Below, piece after piece: positions 10,661 to 23,500 of a stretch of 64,000 nt of DNA. The DNA lies in assembly GCA_950295325.1 (NCBI GenBank), contig OX485805.1:44726758-44790757 (forward strand), written 5' to 3'. Source of the stretch: Polytrichum commune. Its lineage: Eukaryota; Streptophyta; Polytrichopsida; Polytrichales; Polytrichaceae. The notes beneath the pieces are model-generated. The model saw only the letters and a program-made list of their open reading frames with translations. It did no database searches and was not told the origin of the DNA. Position numbers and translations under genes: made by a program. The first letter of the stretch is position 1; each line of letters starts with the position of its first letter.

Positions 10661-11454
10661 ATCGCAAAACTATACAAATATGTTGATTGATAAACATGGA
10701 ATACAAATATTCAAAGTTGTGATTGTTGTGTTGTTTCTATTGTTGTTGTCATTTGATGTTTTTTTCCCCACAAATGCACATCCCTTATTATTTTTAGACA
10801 AGTGGTTGACCAAATATACTTAGATATCAGTATTGACAATTCTCTTATGATGCTCTTTAAGCTCATCACATAAGTGTTGTGGACGACACTAACTTGTTTG
10901 AGTCATAATTATCCTCCTCATTATGGGCAACTAGGGTGGGCAAACCTCTAGTAAACCCAATTTAGACAATCACCTATGAGAGTTTCTCACATATGAACAC
11001 ATTTTCAAATATGAAACGTAGTACAAACCTGAAACAAAAACTATTTTAGGTCATTTTATGATTTTCACTTTCAAATTTTGAGAGAGAATTCACATGAATT
11101 CAGATATTAGAAGCTCAAATCTTATATCCCTCAGATAGATTTGCTTATGTGGCCATGTAAGTTTTAGTATGTTATTGAGCCCCTAGTACATATGCTTAAA
11201 CACCCAAAATGTTTGACAATGCCCATTGCAACTCTTTAGTTCAAGTCCCGGTGGCCTAGGAGCATGTATGGTATCAGTCTTATGCTTTTAGTAGGAAGGT
11301 ACGAAGAAAAAATCAAAATAAATTCCAACATTCTGTAGCCCTAGAAGAATAAAATCAAAATCTACAAGGACTTTGAGGCCTCTTCATCAGGGTGAGAATG
11401 TGAGCCCACTTCCAAGTAGAGAGTGAAAGAGGGACAGTTCACACATAATTTGAG

Positions 11455-12480
11455 CATATTTCAAATGCCGAAGAATGTCATACTAAGCCATATGTGAATA
11501 ACAAGATAAATTAGGGTTTCCACATGCACTGGTGATAAAATGTAATTCACCTCAATGTCCTGGTGTAACACCCTAGAGAGTTGTCATACTCTCTACTTTG
11601 GGTCCTAGCGGCTTTGTTGGACTGTGTGTTCATTGACAAATACTCTTATTTGTCATATTATGAAGTGAAAAATGATAGAGATGTCATTCAATTTAATCAG
11701 AGTTTTGGTCAAGAGTTAGTTGTTTTGCATACAAATTCATTAAGTAGTCCTATAACCATGGGCTACAATAATTTTCTGGAGCCTCCACTAATTCTCAACC
11801 CATTCCAAATTTCTAGTAGAAAGTTGGCATGGACCGCATTAACTATTTTTCTAGAACATTAATGTGGGCGAATATTTTATTTTGTGCCATTGTTGTCCTA
11901 TAACCAATATTCAATGTGTTGGTTGGAAGTCTTCATGAAGACTTCTAGGAAGACTCAGGAACTTGAACCCATGGTAATTTCACTTTAGTTAGAAAATTTG
12001 TGTGGCCCATGCTACTTGTTACCATGTTACTTTATACCGAAACCCACACTAGTAGGACAATTTAATGTACTTTCCTTGTCCAATTAGTTTTCAAGGCAAG
12101 TGCTCAATCAATGTGGAGGTTTGAACAAAGAAGATTCTATATCGGTTTGGCATGCTAATTGCTAAAGTGGTGCTAATACAAATTTGGCCCCCAATGAACC
12201 GATTTGACGTGTTCTTCTTCACTCAAACCTTTAAACCGACTCCAAGCATTTGCCACCCGACATGGGAAGCTTTGTATGCAAAAACAACCTATCGACTCCC
12301 AACCAAAAGTCCGGTAAAATTAAAGGGTCATAACTCTATTGTAACAAATGAGAAGAAAAATAAAGAAAAGGGTGCTCTTTACACAAGCACAATCCAAATG
12401 CCGAAGAATGGCACGTACAACGAGAAGATGTTTTAGGGTTCCACATTTTTACAAATAAGTCATCGAAATTCACCTGAGTC
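11455..12480 (+). repeat. Two diverged direct copies about 930 bases apart
   Basis: 11455-11560 and 12385-12480 share CAAATGCCGAAGAATG, TTAGGGT-TTCCACAT and AATTCACCT in the same order. The sequence between includes one copy of the dispersed family also found at 53.9 kb. Confidence 0.5.
11757..12075 (+). repeat. Dispersed repeat family C, copy 1
   Basis: It matches 53929-54199 in the same orientation: both begin GGGCYACAATAATTTTC, share AATATTCAATGTGTTGGTTG and TCTTCATGAAG, and end CACRCTARTAGGACWATTTA-like. No coding content is visible. Confidence 0.65.
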
Positions 12481-12608
12481 ATTCTTACGATGTGGTAACT
12501 GGAACCGGCCGCGATACCACCGAGGCACCTGATGTGCAGACATCCTCATGAAGGTGGGAGCTTGACGTTGTCCATTGCCTCAAGTCCCACAGAGGCTTCT
12601 TTGCGTAA

Positions 12609-12790
12609 TTGCTGTTGCTAATTGAGTCGTTGCTGCACATATCTCAACTCGATCGACAAGCACACAACGCCGGCGCCAGGGTATTCAATGGTCGATTCAT
12701 CGAGATTTGTGATTGCTTGAATCTAATTCCGGTGGAGCGGCCAGCCATCTCGGATTATTTACGTCAGCACGTACATCGATCAGCAAGTCT
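12609..12790 (+). other. Probable 5' exon (UTR or coding) of the unrecognised gene
   Basis: A strong donor, CT|GTAAGT, sits at 12790/12791. The frame open across this exon (stop at 12606-12608, no ATG) joins in phase 2 to an acceptor CAG ending at 13011, giving a continuous frame into the next exon. It may still be untranslated leader, with translation starting at 13109. The GC content rises sharply here relative to the flanks. Confidence 0.4.
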
Positions 12791-13108
12791 GTAAGTAGGA
12801 ACCTAACCCCCCACTCTCGACTCTCAGAATAGGTTTAATTTCTGACCACCTCTTTATTGGAAGGCTTCACATCAATTAACAGCAGTTTGAGAGTGGAATT
12901 CAGATTTGTTGTAACTGTCGGTTGGGTATAACCTGGAGAAGGGTCCAGCCTGGGATCATTGTAACAGTTTAGTGTTCGGAGAGGGTTTAAGACCTTGAAG
13001 CAGTTAGCCAGAAGGAATAATATTACTTTGGTTAATTTGGATTGTTTGATCAATAGATTTGAGCGCAGATTTGAGAGAAGATCAATATCACGGCAGGCAT
13101 CGATCGAT

Positions 13109-14002
13109 ATGGCCACATCGCAGCATCCCCAGAGGAACTCGGGGGCAGAGAGCCAACATGTGGAGCAGAAGATTATTAAGACAACTCCTAATCATGCGGA
13201 GCAGGAGATCATTAAGACAACTGCACACGCCGCTGCAAATCATTCCAACGAGAATGGTGTACCTGCGGCCGAGAAGGGTCAGGATGAGAAGAAAGTTGAG
13301 CATAATTTCATGGCCGCGGCGGTGACAAGCGGGAAGCGGAAGTATCTTCAAAAGCCAATCAACCCAGTCGACGAGAATCATCCCCATATTGGATTCCTGC
13401 ATGACCATGTTCCAGCCATGAGGATCGCGCCTACCGTTGGGGATCAGGTAGGTATCACTAGTGGGCTAACTTTTTGCTCTGGAAGTCCTTCACGACGTTG
13501 CAAGATAGCCCACAGCGATCCAGTGAGATGGAAGATAAAGGGCCAGCCAGTAACCCTAAACGAGGAGCGATTTCACTTGCATGAGACTGAAGCGCCGGCC
13601 ATTACCATTGAGCAGCAGCCGCAGGCCCTCCAGCCGCCCCCAATTCTTTGGATTTCTCCAGTACATCCCCAACTGACCCATGCAGACATAGCACACCCTG
13701 CAGGAGGTGGAAATTCTTCCGAGCGTGGGGTAAACGCCCCGAACATCAACATCGCAATTCATCATGTGGCTCCGGCGCTGACTCAAGCTCCGGCTCCGGC
13801 TTCGGCAATTATTGATATGGTTGTCAATGTAAGCAGCAGCACCACCAATCAATTCCACAGCAGTCGATCAGCGGCTGCTCCTGTACAGCTGGCTCCTGTT
13901 GTGTTCGAGCCTGAGTTTATTCCCTGGGATCAAGTGAACATGCTTGATGAAGCACACAGAAGCAAGAGGAGCCTCCATGTGTACTCCTCTATCGATATGT
14001 GA
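13109..14002 (+). CDS. Unrecognised protein, proline/alanine-rich, possibly intron-containing
   Basis: The longest open frame in this part of the window, ending TGA at 14000-14002. Starting at the ATG at 13109 gives 297 residues; the frame stays open upstream to a likely acceptor at 13011, so the protein may be longer. Features: an N-terminal repeat (EQKIIKTTPNHA then EQEIIKTTAHAA), a basic patch (SGKRKYLQKP), an HPHIGFLHDH histidine cluster, and an alanine/proline-rich stretch near 13770-13810 (ALTQAPAPASA). I see no family motif, signal peptide or membrane segment. GC content is well above the flanks, supporting a real gene. A stretch of its coding sequence (13432-13530) recurs in altered form at 15040-15115, and diverged repeats follow the stop, so it could also be part of an old duplicated or mobile unit. 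Confidence 0.5.
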   Translation: MATSQHPQRNSGAESQHVEQKIIKTTPNHAEQEIIKTTAHAAANHSNENGVPAAEKGQDEKKVEHNFMAAAVTSGKRKYLQKPINPVDENHPHIGFLHDHVPAMRIAPTVGDQVGITSGLTFCSGSPSRRCKIAHSDPVRWKIKGQPVTLNEERFHLHETEAPAITIEQQPQALQPPPILWISPVHPQLTHADIAHPAGGGNSSERGVNAPNINIAIHHVAPALTQAPAPASAIIDMVVNVSSSTTNQFHSSRSAAAPVQLAPVVFEPEFIPWDQVNMLDEAHRSKRSLHVYSSIDM

Positions 14003-14213
14003 GAGGAGATCAACTGAACAAGTTGACTCACAAATCTGAAGGAGACTCCAGAGCTTCACCCAGTACTGCAGACATTGTTCAATGATAGAAACAAGTGCAT
14101 CGATCTATAAAGTCGTCAGTTTGCAGCAACTCCAGTCACATCATAGACACATATGCAACTGAAGTTTCTTATAAACATTGAATTTTTTTTCTCCTTTTCC
14201 TCCGTTTCCTTTC

Positions 14214-16213
14214 CCTGATCCTTGCGCTATGATCCAATACGACTTAATTAGAGTGTGATGATTAGTTTGGGGTCACTTAATCTCTAAATGTGATGATTGA
14301 ATTTTGATTTCATTGGTGCCAGCTAGATTCTAATTGCGTGCAGAAATTGAAATACCAAGCCGAAATGCATCTGCATGCAGGACCCAGAAGTTCGTTAGAC
14401 CAGCAATTTGACAAGTTTTACGACAATTCAGTACTTTACCTGGCGTACTGAGTTGCGGTTCAACTCGACTGAGTTTTTTGATGTGATTAAGGATGAAAAA
14501 ATGTCAAACTACAGTCTACTTGAAGACAACTGCAGAATGAAAGAGAGCCAGCTCCGGAGCATATATATCATGTGCAAGGATTTCCCCCCTGCAGTACTAC
14601 GTCAATCTGCTAAGAACTGCCCAAGGTAGAACATCAACTTCTTTAAAGTGTTGTTTTCACAGTTTGCCTGTTCCTGATCCTTGCAGTGCATCATGTTACA
14701 GTTATGTGCCATGGTTGGCTTTCTAATGTGATGATTCAGAATCTTTTGTCATTGATGCCTGCAAGCCCAAATGCACCTGCAGCACCAGAAGCTTGATAGA
14801 CTCGGAACTTTTATGACAATCTGTACTGTACCTGGCCTTTTGAATATTCGCCGTTCTTGTAACTTGAATGTCTCCACTGAGTACTGCAGTAGGAGAAGTT
14901 CTGTCACAGAATTAGCGAAAGCTCGAACTACTCCACCTAGACGTCGAGAATATAATGTCAATGACCACCTTGAGGAGTCGATCGTCCACATCTGACGCCG
15001 GATTACTACAAGCCCACGTTGCGGCTATGATGATCACGCCCATAACTGTTGGGGACTAGGGGTAACAGTGGGCTAATGAATACACGTCGCAAGATAGCCC
15101 ACAGCGACCAGTGTAGGAATCTGCACCGATTAAAAAATTAGTATATCAGCTGGGATGAAGTTCACTTAACTGATGGAGCATAGTCCGCCGCAAAAGCAAC
15201 ATCAAATTGTACTCTCCCGTCTTGTTGGAGGATTGAAAATGTATGAGTACGTGTGCGGTGCTCATTTTTGGCTCGGTTAGGGTCAGTTTCCTACTGAATC
15301 TGTGATGATTCAGGATTTTATTTCATTGTGCTAATTACGTGAAGCAATCGAAATACTAAGTCGAAATGCACCTGCAGGAGGACCTACAAGGGCCCTAGAA
15401 GTTCGTTGGACTAGCAATTAAGTCACAAGTTTTACGACTATCTATACTACAGTACCTGGCGAATGGATTTGTCGTTCTTCTGCCTGTGATTGTCTCCACT
15501 CGGTCCGTCGACGTGTAGCATGACCAAATGTCAAACTGTATTTTCCTCGAAAACAGCTGTTGTATATTAGGATCAGCATCCACTCCGTATACAATTCATC
15601 ATATGATATGCCGCCGCAACCGGCCCCGGCCTGCATCAAGTTGTATCGATCCCCCCGTCTTTGAAAAGAAATGCAGATGGGGTTGAGTTTGCAGCAGTAT
15701 GGAATAGAGCCTCCGGAGAATAATATGTGAAAGAACTTCTAGTTCCACTGCACTACCCCCGTCAATCTGCTCAAAACTGACCACTAACACAGAAACATCA
15801 ACTCCTGCGAAATTCATCATCAGTTCGCAAGAGAGATTGATGATCATAATAAGATAGATTTCGACCATATCACTTAATTTCCCAGTGTTCCTGTTCCTTG
15901 CAGTGGTATGATTTAGTGTATGATGCTCAGCTTTCTAATGAGATAATTCAAAGTTTTCTATCATGGGTGCCTGGCCAATTCTACGTGTAATATCCATTCA
16001 AACATCTGCAAGCTGAAATGAATGCATAACTAGGACCCAGAAGTTTGCTAGACTAGCAATTGTACAAATTTCAAGACAATCTCTGGCGTTTGAATGCTTT
16101 TCCTCTGAGTGTGAATGTTTCCATTTAATATGATTCTGTCCGATGATATAAAGGGATGCAAAATGGATCATAAGCACTAGGATACAACCCCAACTTATAG
16201 TTGTATATAGCAT
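14214..16213 (+). repeat. Diverged tandem array, four units
   Basis: Units start near 14260, 14715, 15300 and 15935. Each has TGATGATT(C/G)A at the start, then an AAATGCAYCTGCA-like block, ACCAGAAG/CCCAGAAG, a CTAGAC or TAGACT block, TTTTACGACAAT-like sequence and TACCTGGCG or CTGGCCT. Three are preceded by CCTGWTCCTTGCA-type sequence (14214, 14669, 15884). Units 1 and 3 also share GTCAATCTGCT and ACATCAACT. No unit keeps an open frame. Confidence 0.6.
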
Positions 16214-18980
16214 GAACCTTTTACCTTGAGATTAAACGATCTTATTTGGGCCAGTCTAGTGCCTCAATACTAATGTCCATGTGATTGAGGGGAACCATCG
16301 GCTCCATATCTCCTCCATAACCAATCGCTCATCCAAGAGCACAACATTTAGAATTTTCAGCCATGGAGACGCAATATCATCCATGATTTTCATATTTAGT
16401 CCATGAGCTGATCGATTATGACTTTATCCAACTCAAGTAGGTGCATGACTCACCACCTCCGCGGCTCATCATCCGCGCTCTTCTCGCTGGTTATCTAGTT
16501 CATGCTACTCATCTTTTTCTTGCACATTTTTACTATAAAAATCCCAAATAGGTGGGGTCAATCCCAGAGATTTCCTACAAGAACCTCAAACACGATGACT
16601 TGCATGAACTTGCATGAACTTGGCCTTTGCAAGATCTCACAATGCGAAGCAACATCATGTTTGCACCAAGAAACTAAGGACTCAGAGGTGCAGTGCCCCT
16701 TTGTTGCACGTTTAGATCATAATATACCAATTAGTATACAAGAAGTCTTGAACAAGCGATCACTACACTGTTCATTGTAAATATTGTGGGCCACACTATA
16801 TACGAGGAAACCAACACTTAAAACATTGGGTATAATATTGTGGGACATCTGCTAACAATAAATCCCGTTCATGAAACTCGATCTCATAGAAATGTGTGTT
16901 TCCCACATGCCTCTCATCAATGAGGGATTCCACAGGATCTCGGTTGCAAACTCTTCCCGGAAGCTATTCTTGCATTTTTTTTTCATACATTATAACACCA
17001 CTCTATATCAAGAGTCTTCTAAGCAACCTCATAACTTTACTCAACAACGTGGGCCCTTAATATAACAATGAGATGTTAGGAGTTTCCAATTTCTCAATTT
17101 GAGTCTCCTTGTGGAGCTTTTCGAGCATCCCACTATTATATTATGAGGGCCCACAAAATAAGAGTTGCACACTAAGTAACATTATGCCTGAACATTCATC
17201 ATTTACAAATTTGTGTATGCATGTAGCATGAGTACCTATATTCAACATGGTATTCTTTTTCTAGTCTAGATTTACATGACTTCAAAAATAATATAATTAC
17301 TAAAAAATAACTTAGAAAAAATAACTACAACATAAAATTCTTCAATTATCAGTTAAAAATTCATGTGAAATAATCAAAGAATCATATTGTGAAGCTCTCA
17401 TGTTGATCATAGTATGAGATTATTCTTGTGGAACTTCGTATATTATCCTCTTACAACTATACTTTGAAACCATGGTTGCATATGTCTTCCATTTCTCATG
17501 CCACACCAAGGGTGGCAACAACTAGGATATTCCACAAGGTCCCCGGATAATAAGACCATTTGGGAGCTAATAATGGCTTTATGATAATGTATTATAGAAT
17601 AAGAAGTTATTATAAAAGACTTCAAAACAAGAGTTGAACTAAAAGTACTATATTACTTATATATTTTATTATAATTATTAATAAGATGAAAAAATCCTAG
17701 GGTCTGGACTAGGACCCCCGTAATATAACTTTACCTTATCGTAAAAATCATTATCTTTTATATTAAAACTTGTTTATTCACATAAATTTTGATACCATTG
17801 GATGCATCTTGACTTTCTCTTTGTCACCATATTAAAAATGCTAAGTTAATAATCAAATTCATACAAACTTAAAGTGCTACAGAATTTGATAGTTTTTTAC
17901 TATAATCCTAGTTATTGCCACCCCGGGATGCCCACGCTCTTTGGAATTCCTATATTTTAGATTGGTCACCAATCTAAAAATCCATATATTATAGTAAACT
18001 GCCAGAAGTTGGCACAGTTCCCACATCAGAAGATGAATGCATCGGGAATGGCGAACACGCTATTAATATGTCTTCAATACAAGGATTTCATAACCTGTGA
18101 AATGCCCAACAGCAATTTTTGGGCATGTTTTCGTACCATTTGGGCTTCCTTGTTGAGAAAATCGTGAGAAAGTTAATATCAGAGCCACCATATTGACATG
18201 GTATGATGTGGCATGTCACATCCTAAACAAATTATGTGATGTGACATGTCATACCCTAAACCCAAATTACATGACATTAGTTTATTGTGTCGAGAATTAA
18301 ATCAACATCACATCGGTATGACATGTTCTATGTATTCTTTGAAACATATAACTATTATCATATGTTTTATTTATAACGGGCAAATGTTATGCTGCCCGTG
18401 ACAAAATGTCAAAAAAAATTGGCCACTCTTGCAACCTATGAGGAGTTTAACTAACTTATCATGCAACTTCATTCGTTGGTGAACATTCTTATTCCCAAGC
18501 TTCACCAACTTCCACTTCGCTCTTGAGTGAATTTGCTTCAAACTTTTTGATATCAAGGATGTACAATGTTTGGATTTAAATGTCCATGCATTCATCATAT
18601 TTCGACTTCACAACACTACACCAAATTCCTGATGCAATTATGTTGATTGAAGCTAAGGGGCATACTTCTTAATTTAATGAAGTATGGAATCTTATACTTT
18701 ATTGAATCTGAAGAAATAATTGTTAGGCAAATTCCTCAGTATACAGGCATCACTAACACATCAAGAGCTCAACAAACTTGTGAAATGTAAGCATTATGTA
18801 ATCTATGGCCTTCACTTTGCATCCATAAAATACATTTTTTCAACAGAAAGTGCATGACATGTCGCATAAGGTGAGGTGTGGGAGTTAACTTACCTCTTAG
18901 GTGATTAATCTTGACGCTGCATAGCCCAGTGTATATTGTATCACACTTGGCTCAACTACCTCAAAACCTATCCGCCCTCA
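16214..18980. other. Gene-free AT-rich spacer
   Basis: I see no supported gene. Small structures: a duplicated CTTGCATGAA at about 16600-16620, and an inverted repeat at about 18200-18255 built on CATGTCACATC and GATGTGACATG. Confidence 0.4.
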
Positions 18981-18984
18981 AAAT

Positions 18985-19320
18985 CGAAAGGTATGCGACC
19001 CTATTGTAGGAATTCCCAACTTCACATACAGATTCGACAGTTGGATTGAATTGGGAATTCTCTCGTCCAGTTAGCATTTGAGAATCATAAAGATTTTCAT
19101 TTCAAATTCTAGGATTGGAGTTGAAATACAAGAGTTATAAGGGTTTAAAGTAAAGATCTCCTTCTCTTTACGTGATCACATACTAGATCACATTCACTCC
19201 CAATCAATGGTCTTAAGTATTGAAATCTCATCACAACACATGTTTTTTAGTGTCCATTCTCAACTACAAACCTTGTCATATATCACTCAATCATAATTGA
19301 TTAATGGAGGTCCAGTCACA
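18985..19320 (+). repeat. Dispersed repeat family A, copy 1
   Basis: It aligns with 26215-26605 and 63690-64000. Shared blocks in order: TATTGTRGG, CCAACTYYACA, a TTGGATYKGATTG-like block, CACTCAGCCA/CGTCCAGTTAG, AATCAYAAAGATT, then AATCTCATC...ACATGTTTTTRG and TCCATTCT, CTTGTCATATAYCACTCAA. It is non-coding and probably a non-autonomous element. Confidence 0.6.
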
Positions 19321-20229
19321 AAAAGTGAAGTCCCACATAAGGTTCACACACCTTATCATCGATGCATGGCACAAGCTTTAGTAACCGCCGCATCGGTCGT
19401 AAATCGGTTCTTTTACTCTAATCTAAATCTGCACTTTCTTCCATGTTCTAGACTTTGGCATAACCAACAATAGGGATATGGATGCTTGATTGAGGCGAGA
19501 CATCCACATACTCAAGCTGTGGCTTGTTTATGACAAATAACCAGTAGCCTCATGCTCAGATTTTCAGAACCAAAGATTGTAAAAATTTATATGCTTTCTG
19601 ATTTATAGAAAAGCTCAAGATTAGAGCTGTTGAAAGTGCTCTCCACTTGGATGAGCGACCGATTATGTCCCACTCCCAAGCATAGTGCTAAAGATTAACA
19701 CTACTAGGTCAATTGTTGGAGTACAAGTCCTAAAGCACACTTCCTACAAAGCTTGGAAAGGAAGAAAAAAAAAAAAAAAAAAGGAAAAACTTGAAAAAAC
19801 TTAAGGCTATCACCATGAAGGATTTGCAAAATTTCCAGTTGCACAAGACACGTCGATATGGGACTTGTATGCTAACCATATAGCTTAGTCATCCGTTATC
19901 ATCCACATCAAAGCCTTGAAGGAATAACGAGTGAGCTAGACACAAAACTTCACAAGAGGCACGCATAGCATTCACATACTGAGGATTAGAATCACATACA
20001 CATATTACCAAGGATTAAAATCACGTACCTTATAATTACTAGCCTTCGTATAAGCAGAAGCAAGCCAATAGCATTCGATCAGTTGCAATTATTACTCACA
20101 TAGATAGAAGTTTATTGCATGTCATCTCCATAAGTCACTGGATCAGTTCCAGACATGACTGGCTGTCAGTAACCAAGTACAGGCGCGCGCATGGCAGGAA
20201 ATATATATATACATCTGCATCGATTAATG
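19321..20229. other. Gene-free spacer
   Basis: Nothing recognisable apart from an 18-base A run at 19765-19782. Confidence 0.4.
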
Positions 20230-20515
20230 TCGAATCTGGAAGCTTTGTATTAAAGCCTTGATCAAACTTTCTCCAACTGGAGGTGATCTCCTTTGTACAC
20301 AACTCTATATCGAAAGATGTCCAAAAAAACATATAATTTGTGTCCATGCAACATCAAAACTGGGATTAGTTCTGTATCAAAGTCTCGTGGGAGAGCTTGT
20401 CACAATGGAGGTGATCTCCTCTGTAATTGGCATCCCTGCGATGTTGAAAATGGGATTTGTCTTTTATCAAAGCGCCTTGTTGCAGAGAGCTTGAACTGGA
20501 GGTGATCCTATGCAC
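20230..20515 (+). repeat. Diverged tandem repeat, about 110-125-base period
   Basis: GGAGGTGATC occurs three times (about 20280, 20405, 20499). Between them, CAACATCAAAACTGGGATT / CGATGTTGAAAATGGGATT, TATCAAAG and GAGAGCTTG recur in the same order. Two full units and part of a third are visible. Confidence 0.7.
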
Positions 20516-23500
20516 ACAAAAATATATCTAACTTGATGTCGATCATTAGATACATGTAATATTGAAGCATGTGAGATGTAGCGAATGCTCAAAGCAGGCA
20601 CTTGGAGGATTCAGAGGATTTGAATAAGATGGACGCAGTGAAGGAAGGCTCGGTGAAGGGAAGGCCTTTGGGTTGGTTAAGAACAAGAAGTAATGTACTC
20701 TTCGAATGCAGCTCTCAAATCTACTTTTATAGAACTGTTTCATGCCCGGTTATGAGCGGGAAACACATGACTCCTACAGCTCTGAGTGTTTCGACAGTCA
20801 CGACTCTGGATACAGGCCTGGAAGCCTGGTGAGGCAGAGAATGGAACGCAAGCATCTGGGGAAGATCTTCATGCAGGCTTCTACCTAGGTAGGACTTTAA
20901 TCATTTGATGATTCAATATAAGAACCACCTTTTCCGCAGCCATGTGGCTCAGTTCCATGGCTGTGGAATATGTCAAATACATTATCTGGGCCCCTGAAAT
21001 ATAGTAAGAACATTCATTTCTTATTCATACATTCATATTGACACTTGAAAAGTAGGATGGAGCTATATTCTTGGCACTATTCATAGGAATCGTTGTTCAT
21101 CTAGACTTTATTCACAAGAAACAATATTCATCCTGATATGTATTCATTGCAAATATTATTCATAGCAACACTCTAATTGAAAATACTGACACTATTCATA
21201 ATTCATACCGGCGTCAGTTTCTTTACTTTTTCTAAGTTTTCTCCCATGAAAGAAAGATAATGAAGACATGTCAGTGAGATCAAGGCACGTTCTTTGCAAC
21301 TAAAAGATCTGCAAATCCCCACAATATTTGCTGGAGAGTGGGAGGATGGAAGTAAATCCTGGCAGGGTGATACCCCTGCCAAAGTAATTCTACAGTATTC
21401 CTCCAGTCACAGTGAGATGATTAAGCCAAGGTTTAGTGAATCCTGCAACTTGCCGAGTATCTCCAGGATTAGAATAAAAGTAGGATTACGTCTATCTCCT
21501 TTCCTTACTGGATTCATTCACAAGTGGATTTTTCGTAAAATTGGTGGGTCTGAAATGGACTCGGCACCCACTTCTTGTAGGACGTGAAATACGTGATTAC
21601 TAGTGCAAGGTGGTTTACAAATCTAAATTATGCCCATTTTTTCTCATAGTCTAGGGACCTCACATGAAATGTAGTCCAATTCATTTTAAACACATGTCTT
21701 TTGGTGTCCACTTTTCTTGTTTTTTTTTGTGGAGACATAAATCCAACAAATTTGTTCCATTGTCAAAAGAAGACAGCACTTTTTAGTATCCATTCTTAGA
21801 TCCACAGATGTCACTCAAATATAGGTTTCCATTTGAGATGAGTAACCAAATTGCAGCAATGAACGGGTAGTGCCGGCAGTTAGTTACAAGCTAGCCGGTT
21901 GATTTTGAGAATTTCCGAATGCAATTGGAAAGTTTAGGAAGGGGTTCCGGAAGAAAATCAAGGTTTACGGAAATGGGCCGATTAGAAAAAAAAAATGCCG
22001 GCATTAAGGCAAGCTGCCCTAGAGTATCCACGACAAATTGCCGATTGAAAATTTATTTTCACGGCGGGCAACCGACCAAGTATATATATTTTAGGTAATT
22101 TTTTCAATAGTATGCATAGTTGGAGACTATGCCTTGTTGGCTTGTGGTTTAGGGTTACTTGCTTCCCGCCACAACTTCCATTCCGCAGGGATGGAGCTTG
22201 CATTTTCGTTTGCATTATGAGTTTTTGAGTTCTAGAATTGTTGGATTGTTGAGTGACAATAGCTTCAAGAGGTTTTTGTTGTTGTTGCTCTGCGAATTGC
22301 CTTGGAAGGGCCAAATGAGGAAGTAGATGACATAATTGGTGACGCTATCCCACTTTGGAAGAAGGACAGTAAGTACCATTTTTTGTATGTTAATCCCTCT
22401 TCTTATTTGAATTCTCCTAATACAGTGAGTGTGAGTGATGTGTCTTGTTCGTTTGGGGCAATTGATACTAACGGCAATGGTACGCAAATTTCATGATTTT
22501 TCAATACTAACTAGCCTCCGGATAATACTTGGACCCTTTTGTGGTGCTTGTATTTTCCGAAGGCTAAAGCCTTAGCCCTAATATGGTAGGGGCTTTGCCA
22601 GGTTCAACTCCTGCTAAGGATTTAGACGAAAAAAAATGGAGAGTGAATGCCCACATTATTTAATCCTAAACACTTGAAAAAAAAAATGACAATGACAATG
22701 ACACATCCACCACCAAAATATAAAACCGGCCCCACTTTAGACCTTTCGGAAATTGCATAAATGAAAAAACAAATGTCGGCTAATTGCCTAAATACATTAG
22801 GAAATAGGGGCTATCAACCGATAAATTTTGCACTCTGTAGGCCCACTTCCGGGTAAAAATTCAAAAATCCGAGCCACCTCCAGAAAGCTCGGCAATTAGC
22901 CGTTTTCTCTACAGAACTCCCCGGACTCTGAATTGCAGCGTGCTCACCTTCCAGTCGATCATGGTCAACGGTGCCTCATCACTCCTTATATATATATATA
23001 GTATACAGGTATTATAAGTAATTTGGATGATCTAATCCTTTGAAGAATGCGGGATTTGATACGAAGGGTAGCTGACTTGACCGTGTATCGCAAGACTTCT
23101 TGCTCCATCTCAGGGCATCGCCAGTGGATCTAGGTAAAGCTCACTGCAAACCAAAAACTTTCTTTTGACTGACCTAAAATTAGAAACTGAAATTACCATC
23201 ATTAGAAGCACACCTAAATAAACGTGAGATATTTCTCAAGAAAAAAGAATTGTAAAAATTTGACGTAGGTGAAATCCCTCATTGAAAACACCACATTTTC
23301 AAAATTTACAGGGAGTGCACCAAATCTTGCTTAAAAATGGAAAGATCCTCCCACACTCCCTCCAAATTTCTGAAATTGTATGATAAGATCCTCCAATAGA
23401 AAATGCAAAGTTGATTATGATAATGTTATAATGGTTGTTCTGATTGTATTTTCACAAATCAAATTTTATTTATATAGATTAAAATTTGAAAAATAAATAT

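Larger units (their letters stand above)
8194..12480. other. Gene-free, AT-rich spacer with decayed repeats
   Basis: It holds homopolymer runs (9 C at 8463-8471, 8 G at 8737-8744, 17 C at 9359-9375) and the repeats listed separately. No frame shows protein-like composition or splice context. Confidence 0.5.
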
